The notes beneath the pieces are model-generated. The model was not told where the DNA came from. It made no database searches and saw only the letters and a program-made list of their open reading frames with translations. A DNA stretch of 64,000 bases. Source: Streptosporangium sandarakinum. GTDB lineage: Bacteria > Actinomycetota > Actinomycetes > Streptosporangiales > Streptosporangiaceae. The stretch's first letter is position 1. Every line of letters begins with the position of its first letter. Position numbers and translations under genes: made by a program. Below are positions 12,624 through 20,874 of this stretch, one piece after another. The stretch is from the NCBI RefSeq assembly GCF_013409935.1, contig NZ_JACCCO010000001.1:1-64000 (forward strand). The letters run 5' to 3'.

Positions 12624-13400
12624 GTGAGTGAATCATTGGACGCGTTGGAACGGCGGATCGCCGACCTTCGCGCCGAGGTCCGCCGCGCGGTCAAGGCCAG
12701 GGAGCACTCCCTGGCCCGGTCGTTGCGCGGTGAGCTGCGCCGGATGGAGCACGAGTGGGACCGGGCCGTCGGCGCCGAGGAGCTCCCGGCCCCCGAGCCG
12801 GAGGCGCCGCTGCTGCCCGTCCGGGAGCAGGTGCACCAGGCCCTGGCCCTGCTGGGCGTGCCCGCCGCCCCCAAGCTGATCGTCGCGGTCAACGACGCGT
12901 TCTTCTCCCGCGCGCTGCGCGGCTCCCAGTTCACCAGCCTGCGGCGGGACGAGGAGCGCTCGTTCCGGAGCGACCCGTACGCGCGGCCGTACTACCTGTG
13001 CGCGGCGCTGACCGACCGCCTCTCCCCCGCCCGCGGGCTGCTCGCGGTCAGCACGTGGGCGCCGGAGCTGCGGGTGCTGGGGCCGCTGAGCCCGCGCGTC
13101 GACTTCCTGACCTCCGCGGTGCGCGTCGCCGAGCACCTGGCCCGGCTGCCCGAGCCGCCGTCCGGCGCGGTGCGGCTGCTGACGCGGATGGCGCAGAACA
13201 TCCCCGGCGCGGCCGAGGGCTTCGCGCCGGCCGACCCGGTGACCGCGATCCGCGCCGCGCGAGCCGAGCTGGAGGTGCACCGGGCGGCCGACGCGGCGCA
13301 GCGGGCAGAGGTCGCGGCGCGGGCGGGCAGGCGGCTGCCGGACGTGGAGCGCCTGTTCGGCGCCGCCACGCTGGGCGCGCTGAAGGAGGCGGCCTGTTGA
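12624..13400 (+). CDS. Coiled-coil protein, first gene of the nuclease-helicase operon
   Basis: A 258-residue protein with no recognised family. Residues 3-50 are a charged heptad-like helix (SLDALERRIADLRAEVRRA), followed by a Pro/Glu linker (51-64). The rest is compact, and its first 50 residues (PVREQVHQALALLGVP, then a second helical section) could be a winged-helix fold. The predicted start is GTG 12624. A TACGCT -10 box at 12611-12616 lies 7 nt upstream, so the mRNA may be leaderless. Its stop overlaps the next start by 4 nt (TTGA). By position it is likely a DNA-binding, regulatory or scaffold subunit of the complex. This is inference only. Confidence 0.75.
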   Translation: MSESLDALERRIADLRAEVRRAVKAREHSLARSLRGELRRMEHEWDRAVGAEELPAPEPEAPLLPVREQVHQALALLGVPAAPKLIVAVNDAFFSRALRGSQFTSLRRDEERSFRSDPYARPYYLCAALTDRLSPARGLLAVSTWAPELRVLGPLSPRVDFLTSAVRVAEHLARLPEPPSGAVRLLTRMAQNIPGAAEGFAPADPVTAIRAARAELEVHRAADAAQRAEVAARAGRRLPDVERLFGAATLGALKEAAC

Positions 13401-14500
13401 GGGGCAGGCTGGACGAGCTGCGCGGGCCGGTGCCGCCCCGCGCCCACGACGCCAGGGCCATCGCGGCGCTGGCCGCCAACCCCGGCTGCGCCCGCCGGGC
13501 GGTGCTGGACGCCGCCGGGGTGGACAAGGACCTCACGGCGCGGCACGTCGGTTTCCCGGCCCCGTTCGGCCAGTCCCAGTTCGCGATCACCCGTGGGAAC
13601 GTCTTCGAGGCGCTGGTGAAGGAGAACGGCTGCGCCGAACTGCTGCGGCTGCTGCGCGAGCTGCTCGGGCTGCCGATCGCGCAGGTGGGCTACCAGGACG
13701 TGGAGAGCGTCGGCTCCCACCTGCGCCACTCCCACACGCGCGCCCTGATCGACCGGGCGGCGCGCGAGGGCGACGACGCGGCGGCCTTCTACGACCATCC
13801 GCTGCTCAGCCTCCGCATCGCCGGTCAGACCTCCTATCTGGAGCCCGACGTGGTGGCCTTCCAGGTGGGGGGCCGCTTCCACATCGTGGAGATCAAGTCG
13901 TTCGCGGTGATCGACGGCCAGGCCGAGCCGGAGAAGGTCGCGGCGGCGGCCCGGCAGGCCGCCGTGTACGTGCTGGCGCTGCGCGCGCTGCTGGCCGATC
14001 TCGGGCACGACCCGGAGCGGGTGTCGCACGACGTGGTGCTGGTGTGCCCGGAGAACTTCGCCAACCGGCCGGTCGCGACGCTGGTGGACGTGCGCAGGCA
14101 GCTCGCGGTGCTCCGGCGGCAGCTCGACCGGATGACCCGGGTGGACCACCTCGTCGAGGAGCTGCCCCCGGGGATCACCTTCGACCTGGCCCCCGACGCG
14201 GAGGGGACGCCGACCCGGCCGGCGCGGGAGGTGGCCGGCGCGCTGCGCCAGGTCCCGGCCCGGTACGCGCCGGACTGCCTGTCCGCGTGCGACATGTGCA
14301 TGTTCTGCCGGGACGAGGCCCGCTGCGGCGGCTCCACCGACCAGCTCGGCCGCCAGGTGCGCGACCAGCTCGGCGGGGTCTCGGGCGTGGCCGAGGCGCT
14401 CGCCCTGGCCGAGGGCGCCGCGGAGCCCGCCGAGGGGCAGGAGGAGATCGCCCAGCTGCTCCGCCTGGCCCACCGCCTGCGTGAGGAGAGCCTCGGATGA
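13397..14500 (+). CDS. PD-(D/E)XK nuclease with iron-sulphur-type cysteines (Cas4/AddB/Dna2-like)
   Basis: A 367-residue predicted DNA nuclease of the RecB/Cas4 branch. Motif residues are E149-P-D151, E165-I-K167 and Q187-x3-Y191, the order expected for motifs II, III and IV. An N-terminal cysteine (C31 in NPGCARRAVL) and a C-terminal cluster C294, C298, C301-x2-C304-x5-C310 match the arrangement that holds a 4Fe-4S cluster around the nuclease fold in AddB and Dna2. It starts at TTG 13397, which overlaps the upstream TGA and has GAAGGAGG 8 nt before it. No helicase domain is present in this chain. The helicase is two genes downstream. Nuclease assignment is strong and the cluster is inferred from spacing. 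Confidence 0.85.
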   Translation: MRGRLDELRGPVPPRAHDARAIAALAANPGCARRAVLDAAGVDKDLTARHVGFPAPFGQSQFAITRGNVFEALVKENGCAELLRLLRELLGLPIAQVGYQDVESVGSHLRHSHTRALIDRAAREGDDAAAFYDHPLLSLRIAGQTSYLEPDVVAFQVGGRFHIVEIKSFAVIDGQAEPEKVAAAARQAAVYVLALRALLADLGHDPERVSHDVVLVCPENFANRPVATLVDVRRQLAVLRRQLDRMTRVDHLVEELPPGITFDLAPDAEGTPTRPAREVAGALRQVPARYAPDCLSACDMCMFCRDEARCGGSTDQLGRQVRDQLGGVSGVAEALALAEGAAEPAEGQEEIAQLLRLAHRLREESLG

Positions 14501-15966
14501 GCACGCTGACGGCGCTGGCCCGCCTCAAGGCCGTCCGCGACGGGACCGCGCAGCGGATCACCACGGTCCGCCACTGCCACCTGGCCCCGCGCCCCATGGT
14601 GTTCGTGCCGCTCCAGCTCGCCGGGGAGGCCCTCGCCCCGCTGGCCGCCATGGTCGGCACCGACCCGGACCATCCGCGGCTGCTGGTTGTGCCCCAGCCG
14701 CGCAACCGCGACCTGCGCTTCGCCTTCGCCGCGGAGCTGGCCGAGGTGCTGCTGCCGTACGTCGAGGGGTTCGCCAAGACCACCGAGACGGTGGAGCGCA
14801 AGAGCGGCGACCCGTACGAGCGGTGCCTGGAGGCGCCGCAGATCCTGGTGCCGAACCGCTCCGCGGCGGCCTTCACCGGGCTGCTGGGCCGCTCCACCCG
14901 GTTCCGCCGGGCCGACGGCCCCTACCCGGTGCACCCGTCGGTGCCGCTGCTCGGTCGGTGGCTGACGTACTTCGCCGACCGGTCGCGGCGGCCGGGGTCG
15001 TGCCTGATGACGGCGATGACGGAGGCGTTGTCGGCGCACTGGGCGACCGGGCAGAGCGCCCTGGAGGACGCCAACCTGGCGGCGCTGGTGGGGTGGATCG
15101 ACCCGCCCGCCGGGATGGACGGCAGGCGGGCCGCCGAGGAGGCCGAGGACCCGCTGCTGTGGCCGCCCGCCGGTCCGGCCACCGACCCGGGGTTCGACAA
15201 CGAGGTGCTCGGCCCGGCCGTCCGCGCCTACGAGGAGGCGCCGACCGCGCGGGCGGTGGAGCGCGTCGCCCAGGCGCTGCGCACCCAGCTGGAGCCGACC
15301 TGGCGGCTGATGTGGCGGGCGGTGGAGCTTCTGCGCGCCCTGCCGGAGGGCTCGCGGGTGGCCGGCCGCTGGGAGACCGACCGGGGGTCGTTCACCCGGT
15401 TCCTCGAACTGATCGCCGAGGGCGGGCCTCCGCAGGCGCGCCGGGACGGCGCGGTCGGCGCCGCGGCGCGGCTGGCGGCCCTGGAACGGGCGCGGGCGAG
15501 CTACGACGTGCAGCGCGCCTACGACGACCCGCTGGTGATGGCCGAGTACCGCCTGACCGGTGAGGCGTTCACCGGGACGGTCGTCTCCGCCGATCCGGAG
15601 AACACCGAGGGCGAGGGCCGCTCGCGCAAGCTGCGCCCGCTGGTCACGGTCCGCACCGCCGACCCGGCGCGGCTGACGCCCGGCGCCGTGCTCGGCAGCC
15701 CCGACCGGCGCGGCCACGCCGCCGAGGTCGTGGAGGTCGACGGCGACGAGATCACGCTGAAGGTGACCAAGGGGATGGGCCGCGGGAAGGTGGCCGCCCC
15801 CGGGGCGGTGCCCGAGCCGGGCGAGCGGGTCACCTACACCACGCTGACCGACGACTTCCAGTCCTCGGCGGCGCTGCCGGAGCCCGAGCGGACGCCGTGG
15901 ACCCACGGCGGCCCGCCGGAGGAGTACGTGCCCGATGACGACGACGCGCGGGAGGAATGGTCGTGA
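14497..15966 (+). CDS. Unknown operon protein ending in a helicase-1B-like beta-barrel
   Basis: A 489-residue protein with no recognised family for residues 1-240. Residues 250-345 are strongly helical (AVERVAQALRTQLEPTWRLM and onwards). Residues 353-450 look like a small beta-barrel rich in Val, Gly and Asp-Gly turns (GEAFTGTVV, HAAEVVEVDGDEITLKVT), followed by an acidic tail (478-488). Helical stalk plus barrel directly before a Q-motif and Walker A is the order seen in UPF1/Dna2-type SF1 helicases, and here the next gene starts at that point. I therefore suspect that part of the helicase has been moved into this polypeptide. It overlaps both neighbours by 4 nt (ATGA and GTGA). Confidence 0.7.
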   Translation: MSTLTALARLKAVRDGTAQRITTVRHCHLAPRPMVFVPLQLAGEALAPLAAMVGTDPDHPRLLVVPQPRNRDLRFAFAAELAEVLLPYVEGFAKTTETVERKSGDPYERCLEAPQILVPNRSAAAFTGLLGRSTRFRRADGPYPVHPSVPLLGRWLTYFADRSRRPGSCLMTAMTEALSAHWATGQSALEDANLAALVGWIDPPAGMDGRRAAEEAEDPLLWPPAGPATDPGFDNEVLGPAVRAYEEAPTARAVERVAQALRTQLEPTWRLMWRAVELLRALPEGSRVAGRWETDRGSFTRFLELIAEGGPPQARRDGAVGAAARLAALERARASYDVQRAYDDPLVMAEYRLTGEAFTGTVVSADPENTEGEGRSRKLRPLVTVRTADPARLTPGAVLGSPDRRGHAAEVVEVDGDEITLKVTKGMGRGKVAAPGAVPEPGERVTYTTLTDDFQSSAALPEPERTPWTHGGPPEEYVPDDDDAREEWS

Positions 15967-17378
15967 ACGTTCACCGGGGGACGCCGGGGGCGCGCCGCAC
16001 GGGGGTGCTCGGGGTGGTGCCGGAGGCGCGCCCCGAGGCGCTGCCGTACGGCCCGGCCGGGATGCGCGGCGCGGTTCCCGTCGTGTCGCCGCAGCGGGAG
16101 GCGGCGGCCGTGGTCGAGGCGGTGCTGGCCGACCTGCCGCGCCACCGGGGCGTGGTGGTCGACTCCCCGCCCGGGGCGGGCAAGTCGACGCTGGTGGTCC
16201 GGGCGGCCGGGCACATCGCGGAGACCGGCGAGCCGCTGATGATCGTCGCGCAGACCAACGAGCAGGTCGACGACCTGGTGGACCGGCTGGCGACCGAGCA
16301 CCCGGACCTGACGATCGGCCGGTTGTCGGCGAGCGGCTACGTCACGCCCGGCCGCGTCCTGGGCCACCCCAACGTGTCGGTGGCGGGCAAGCTGCCCGAC
16401 CTGGGGGATCCGGCGGTGGTGGTGGCCACGGCGGACAAGTGGGCCTGGATCGGCGACCGCACCTGGCCGTGGGCGATCGTGGACGAGGCGTACCAGATGC
16501 GCTCGGACAAGCTGCTGCGCATCGCCTCGCTGTTCGAGCGGGCGTTGTTCGTGGGCGACCCCGGTCAGCTCGACCCGTTCTCGATCGTGGACGGCGACCG
16601 CTGGGCGGGGCTGTCGTGGGACCCGGTGCAGAGCGCGGTCTCGGTGCTGCTGCGGCACAACCCCGACCTGCCGGTGCACCGGCTGCCGGTGTCCTGGCGG
16701 CTGCCCGCCTCGGCGGCGCCGGTGGTGTCGGAGGCGTTCTACCCGTTCACCGGGTTCCGCGCCGGGACCGGTGACGCCGACCGGGCGCTGGAGCTGACCG
16801 TGAACGGCATGCGCACCTCCTACGACCGGGCGCTGGAGGAGGCGGCGGCCTCGGGGTGGGCGCTGTACGAGCTGCCGAGCCGCCACACGGTGCGCACCGA
16901 CGCCGAGGCGGTGCAGGCGGTGGCGGTGCTGGCGGTACGGCTGCTGCAGCGGGCGCCGGTGGCGCACTCGGAGCGGGGCAGCCACCGGGTCACGGCCGAC
17001 CGGATCGCCATCGGCGCGGCGCACCGCGACCAGGTCGCCGCGATCCGCGCCGCCGGGGTGCCCGAGGAGATCACGGTGGACACCGCCAACCGGCTGCAGG
17101 GCCGGGAGTACGACATGACGATCGTGCTGCACCCGCTGTCGGGCCGCCGCGACGCCACGGCGTTCCACCTGGAGTCGGGGCGGCTGTGCGTGCTGACCTC
17201 ACGGCACCGGCACGCCTGCGTGGTGGTGGCGAGGGCGGGCATCCCCGAGCTGCTGGACGCCCACCCGTCGGCCGAGCCGGTGCAGCTCGGGGTGCCGGTG
17301 AAGTTCCCCGACGGGTGGGAGGCCAACCAGGCGGTGCTGGCGCACCTGGCCAAGCACCGGGTGGCCGCCGACCACTGA
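15963..17378 (+). CDS. SF1 helicase core of the UPF1/Dna2 type
   Basis: A 471-residue ATP-dependent helicase. Motifs in order: Q-motif SPQREA (42-47), Walker A SPPGAGKST (68-76), Ia IVAQTNEQVDD (95-105), II VDEAYQ (173-178), III VGDPGQLDPF (197-206), IV LPVSWRLP (241-248), V VDTANRLQGREYD (372-384) and VI LTSRHRHACVVV (411-422). All key residues are present, so it should be active. It is short and lacks the 1B barrel that normally precedes Walker A. The GTG at 15963 is preferred because it overlaps the upstream stop (GTGA) and has GGAGG 7 nt before it. ATG 15957 is too close to that site. It is the last gene of the operon and ends 15 bp from a convergent gene. Confidence 0.88.
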   Translation: MNVHRGTPGARRTGVLGVVPEARPEALPYGPAGMRGAVPVVSPQREAAAVVEAVLADLPRHRGVVVDSPPGAGKSTLVVRAAGHIAETGEPLMIVAQTNEQVDDLVDRLATEHPDLTIGRLSASGYVTPGRVLGHPNVSVAGKLPDLGDPAVVVATADKWAWIGDRTWPWAIVDEAYQMRSDKLLRIASLFERALFVGDPGQLDPFSIVDGDRWAGLSWDPVQSAVSVLLRHNPDLPVHRLPVSWRLPASAAPVVSEAFYPFTGFRAGTGDADRALELTVNGMRTSYDRALEEAAASGWALYELPSRHTVRTDAEAVQAVAVLAVRLLQRAPVAHSERGSHRVTADRIAIGAAHRDQVAAIRAAGVPEEITVDTANRLQGREYDMTIVLHPLSGRRDATAFHLESGRLCVLTSRHRHACVVVARAGIPELLDAHPSAEPVQLGVPVKFPDGWEANQAVLAHLAKHRVAADH

Positions 17379-17393
17379 GGCGCCCCGGGACGG

Positions 17394-18395
17394 TCAGAGG
17401 GTCCGCCGCCAGACGTCGATGGCCAGCACCTGGCGCATGCCCACCGACAGGTACAGGTCCAGGGCTGGGGTGAGGTTGCCCGCGTCCACGTGGAGGTAGG
17501 TGCCGATCCGGCCGCGCCGTACGTCGTCGGCGAAGGCTGCGCGCAGCATGAACCGGCCCAGACCGCGCCCCCGGAAGGCGGGCAGTACGGCGAGCCGGCG
17601 GACATAGCCGCAGTTCTCGTCGCCGGCGAAGGCGTCGGTGCCCAGGAGCATCGCCACCGGCTCGCCGTCGAGCCGGGCGACGGCGAGCTGCGCCCAGTCG
17701 GTGCTGGCGGAGGAGCCGAGCTCGGCGTGCCACTCGTCGTAGTCCTTGGGGGCGAACCCGAAGTGCCGGGCGAATCCGGCCTGCTCGACGGCGTGGGCCT
17801 GGCGGCGTACCTCCTCGGTGGCGCCCCGGTGGACCGTCACGCCGGGCGGCGGCTCCGGCGGGGCGAGGGACGGGCCGTGGTCGGCCCGGAGCCGGATGAA
17901 GCTGGTGGTGTGTGCGAAGCCGCGGGCGGTGGCGAGGGCGCGCTTACCGCTGTCCTCGCGGTACATGGCGATGTCGGTCACGGCGCGGTCGTGGCCGAGG
18001 CCGGTGGCGATGCGGCGGGCGCGGTCGAGGACGGTGTCCCACAGGCGGCCGGTCAGCTCGGGGGCCGCGGGGTGGACGACCACGTCGATCTCCACGGCGC
18101 CGCCGTCGCCCCTGCGGCAGGCCCAGGCCCAGGCGACCAGGCGCCCGGAGGGGTCGTGGACGAGCCAGCCGTCGGCGCCCGGGTCGAAGGAGGGGTCGTT
18201 CAGCTGGTCGGCGACGTCGTCCAGGGTCATGTCGGCCTTGCCGATCACCTGGGTGTCGCACAGGGAGATCAGTTCGTGGACGGCCCCGGCGTCGCCGGCC
18301 GCGGGCCGCCGGGTGGTGTACCCGGCGGCCGTGACGGCCGGCGCGGTGGCGTGGCCGGGCTCGTGGACGGGGGGCGCTTCGATGGTGTCTTCCAT
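17394..18395 (-). CDS. Tandem GNAT acetyltransferase
   Basis: A 333-residue protein with two GNAT folds. The C-terminal one is canonical, with the acetyl-CoA loop in VRRLAVLPAFRGRGLGRFM and a following NLTPALDLYLSVGM. The N-terminal one (about 30-170) is more diverged. Tandem GNAT proteins include mycothiol synthase MshD and several antibiotic or small-molecule acetyltransferases. I cannot choose between them, and the length (MshD is about 300-315) does not decide it. The ATG at 18395 is used because the upstream frame is antisense to the MFS gene and looks non-coding. The ribosome-binding site is weak. It is convergent with the helicase gene and 65 bp from the MFS gene. Confidence 0.8.
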   Translation of the reverse strand: MEDTIEAPPVHEPGHATAPAVTAAGYTTRRPAAGDAGAVHELISLCDTQVIGKADMTLDDVADQLNDPSFDPGADGWLVHDPSGRLVAWAWACRRGDGGAVEIDVVVHPAAPELTGRLWDTVLDRARRIATGLGHDRAVTDIAMYREDSGKRALATARGFAHTTSFIRLRADHGPSLAPPEPPPGVTVHRGATEEVRRQAHAVEQAGFARHFGFAPKDYDEWHAELGSSASTDWAQLAVARLDGEPVAMLLGTDAFAGDENCGYVRRLAVLPAFRGRGLGRFMLRAAFADDVRRGRIGTYLHVDAGNLTPALDLYLSVGMRQVLAIDVWRRTL

Positions 18396-18460
18396 GTCCC
18401 CGAGTGTGTCCGGCCCGACTTGCCTTCCGCTGGGCCGCGGCTTGGCGCCCGCCCCGGTCC

Positions 18461-20044
18461 CTACTCCAGGACGGGGGCCGGGGTCTTGGTCTCCTCGGCC
18501 GGGCCGCCCTGTTCGGGGGCGCCGCGCAGCGGGATCTCCTTGACGAAGACGGCCAGCACCGGCACCAGGACCGCGAAGAAGATCGCCCACCAGAAGACGC
18601 CGGCGATCGAGGAGGCCAGCGAGTCCAGGAAGCCGACCCGCACCTGGGCCGGGAGGTGGGCCAGGGTGGCGGCGTCGGCCCGGCCGCCGCCGCCGGCGAG
18701 CTCGGCGCCGGCGGGGCCGAGCTTCTGGGTCAGGCTGTCGGACAGGTGGCGGTTGAAGATGGCGCCGAACAGGGAGACGCCGAACGAGCCGCCGATGGAC
18801 CGGAAGAAGGTCGCGGCGCTGCTGGAGACGCCCAGGTCCTTCTGCTCCACGCTGTTCTGGGCGATCAGCATGGTGGTCTGCATCAGGAAGCCCATGCCGA
18901 GGCCGAGCACCGCGATGAACACGCCGGTCTGCCAGGTGGGGGTCTTGGCGTCCATCAGGGAGAGCAGCCACATCGCGAACGCCATGACCACGCCGCCGAT
19001 GACCGGGTAGATCTTGTACTTGCCGGTCTTGGTGATGGCCTGGCCGACGAACAGCGAGATCACCATGGACGAGGCCATCATCGGCAGCAGGAGCAGGCCG
19101 GAGTTGGTGGCCGTGGCGCCCTGGACCGTCTGCTGGAACAGCGGCAGGAAGGTGATGGCGCCGAACATCGCGAAGCCGAGCAGGAAGCCGATCAGCGAGA
19201 TGAGCGTGAAGTTGCGGTTGCGGAACAGCTGGAGCGGCATGATCGGCTCGGCGGCGCGGAGCTCCACCGGGATGAACAGCACCAGGGTCACCAGGGCCGT
19301 CGCGGCCAGGCCGATGATCTGCGGCGAGTTCCAGGCGTAGTCGTTGCCGCCCCAGGTGGTGATGAGGACCAGCGCGGTGATGCCGATGGACAGCAGGATC
19401 GCGCCGAGCCAGTCGATGCGGTGCTCGGTGCGCAGCTTGGGCAGCTTCAGCGTGACCATCAGCAGCGCCAGGGCGACGAACCCGACGGGCAGGTTGACGT
19501 AGAAGGCCCAGCGCCAGTCGAGGTGGTCGGTGATGAAGCCGCCGACGAGCGGTCCGGCGATCATGGCCAGGGACATGACGCCGGCCATGATGCCCTGGTA
19601 CTGGCCGCGCTCACGCGGCGGGACGAGGTCTCCGACGATGGCCATGGCGTTGACCATGAGGCCGCCGCCGCCGAGGCCCTGGAGCGCGCGGAAGGCGATG
19701 AGCTGCGCCATACCGTCCTCGGGACCGCCCAGCAGGTCGGATCCGGCCATGCCGCACAGCACCGAGCCGACCATGAAGATGACGATGGAGGCGATGAAGA
19801 TGTTCTTCCTGCCGTACAGGTCGCCGATCTTCCCCCAGATGGGGGTCGAGACGGTCGTACCGAGGACGTAGGCGGTGACCACCCACGACAGGTGCGACAG
19901 GCCCCCCAGTTCCCCCACGATGCGGGGCATCGCCGTACCGACGATCATGTTGTCGAGCATCGCGAGGATGATGGCGAGCATCAGCCCCGGTAAGACGACC
20001 ATCACCTCGCGCCGTCGCCCTGGCGCGACCGCGGTCTCCGTCAT
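18461..20044 (-). CDS. DHA2-type MFS drug exporter (EmrB/QacA-like)
   Basis: A 527-residue inner-membrane proton antiporter, about 14 hydrophobic segments, typical of multidrug or antibiotic exporters. Family signs are LDNMIVGTAMPRI in helix 1, motif A GKIGDLYGRKN between helices 2 and 3, and motif C GPLVGGFITDHLDWRWAF in helix 5. It is transcribed divergently from a TetR-family gene, and two 18-bp operators sit between them, so expression is very probably repressed by that regulator and induced by a substrate. The substrate is unknown. A long loop near residues 430-460 contains a Gly-rich stretch. Confidence 0.92.
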   Translation of the reverse strand: MTETAVAPGRRREVMVVLPGLMLAIILAMLDNMIVGTAMPRIVGELGGLSHLSWVVTAYVLGTTVSTPIWGKIGDLYGRKNIFIASIVIFMVGSVLCGMAGSDLLGGPEDGMAQLIAFRALQGLGGGGLMVNAMAIVGDLVPPRERGQYQGIMAGVMSLAMIAGPLVGGFITDHLDWRWAFYVNLPVGFVALALLMVTLKLPKLRTEHRIDWLGAILLSIGITALVLITTWGGNDYAWNSPQIIGLAATALVTLVLFIPVELRAAEPIMPLQLFRNRNFTLISLIGFLLGFAMFGAITFLPLFQQTVQGATATNSGLLLLPMMASSMVISLFVGQAITKTGKYKIYPVIGGVVMAFAMWLLSLMDAKTPTWQTGVFIAVLGLGMGFLMQTTMLIAQNSVEQKDLGVSSSAATFFRSIGGSFGVSLFGAIFNRHLSDSLTQKLGPAGAELAGGGGRADAATLAHLPAQVRVGFLDSLASSIAGVFWWAIFFAVLVPVLAVFVKEIPLRGAPEQGGPAEETKTPAPVLE

Positions 20045-20073
20045 TTCTCCCGCCCCCTAAAGATCTTGCTTAC

Positions 20074-20101
20074 TTGCCGTCCGGCTAGTGTCAGATATGA
20101 T
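20074..20101 (+). promoter_or_regulatory. Promoter of the TetR gene
   Basis: TTGCCG (20074-20079) and TATGAT (20096-20101) with a 16-bp spacer. The operator at 20072-20089 overlaps the -35. Confidence 0.6.
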
Positions 20102-20104
20102 GGG

Positions 20105-20134
20105 AATGTAGGACGATCACTTACCGGCCGTCAA
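20105..20134 (-). promoter_or_regulatory. Promoter of the MFS gene
   Basis: On the minus strand TTGACG (20129-20134) and TACATT (20105-20110) with an 18-bp spacer. The operator at 20119-20136 covers the -35. Confidence 0.55.
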
Positions 20135-20158
20135 GTCAATTCCGCCGCAAAGGGAACC

Positions 20159-20710
20159 ATGAGCGAACACGCCGACACCCGCACGCGCATCCAGGAGACC
20201 GCCCTCCGGCTCTTCACCGAGCAGGGCTACGAGGCCACCTCTCTCCGGGAGATAGCGGAGGCCCTCGGCGTGACCAAGGCGGCACTCTACTACCACTTCA
20301 AGAGCAAGGAAGAGATCATCACCAGCCTCGTGGAGGACCGGATCCGCACGCTGGAGGAGCTGATCGCCTGGGCCGGGAGGCAGCCCCGCACCGAGGAGAG
20401 CCGCCGTGAGCTGGTCCGCCGCTACTCCGCGGACCTGCACCGGGGCAAGCACCGGGAGGTCATGCGTTTCTTCGAGCGCAACCAGACCTCGCTCAAGGGC
20501 CACCCGGTCATGCAGCAGATGCACGAGCGGATGTTCAGCCTGTTCGACTTCCTCATCGAGCCCGGCGATCCGCCCACGGCCCGGCTGAAGAGCGCGATGG
20601 CGCTGTTCGCCCTGCACGCGGCCTGGTTCGTCCTGCGGGACGAGACGCTCACCGACGACGAGCGCCGGACGGCGGCGCTGGATGTCGCCCTCGACCTCGT
20701 CCGGCGGTGA
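20159..20710 (+). CDS. TetR family transcriptional repressor
   Basis: A 183-residue regulator. The N-terminal helix-turn-helix spans about residues 7-52, with TALRLFTEQGYEATSLREIA and the recognition helix VTKAALYYHFKSKEE. The C-terminal ligand-binding part is unrelated to well-known members, as usual. The ATG at 20159 has AGGGA 3 nt before it. The longer frame back to 20066 runs through the promoters and operators and is rejected. Divergent arrangement with the MFS exporter and two palindromic operators indicate control of the exporter and of itself. Confidence 0.92.
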   Translation: MSEHADTRTRIQETALRLFTEQGYEATSLREIAEALGVTKAALYYHFKSKEEIITSLVEDRIRTLEELIAWAGRQPRTEESRRELVRRYSADLHRGKHREVMRFFERNQTSLKGHPVMQQMHERMFSLFDFLIEPGDPPTARLKSAMALFALHAAWFVLRDETLTDDERRTAALDVALDLVRR

Positions 20711-20874
20711 GCCCGGCGCGGTGAGCCCGCGCCGGACCCGCCGCCGAACCCTCCGCCCGCGCGCCTCCGAGCGCCTCCGCGCGCCCGCCATCGCCCCGCC
20801 GCGGCTCGCATGGATACCCATGACCGGGGCATGGGCCCCTTGAAGCCCAAGAAAGCACGTCAAAGGGGGGCACC

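Larger units (their letters stand above)
20072..20136. promoter_or_regulatory. Paired 18-bp operators between the MFS and TetR genes
   Basis: Two imperfect palindromes of 18 bp, ACTTGCCGTCCGGCTAGT (20072-20089) and ACTTACCGGCCGTCAAGT (20119-20136), each match their own reverse complement at 14 of 18 positions and share the half-site ACTTGCCG/ACTTACCG. The first covers the -35 of the TetR promoter and the second the -35 of the MFS promoter. Autoregulated TetR control of both genes is the simplest reading. Confidence 0.75.

Noticed and set aside
13397..14500. Stand-alone CRISPR Cas4
   Set aside because: The fold class fits but there is no cas1/cas2 or repeat array. The helicase partner points to a Dna2/AddB-like role.
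13834..15906. 690-codon minus-strand frame opposite the nuclease operon
   Set aside because: Antisense shadow without motifs or a start signal. The plus-strand genes have clear domain motifs.
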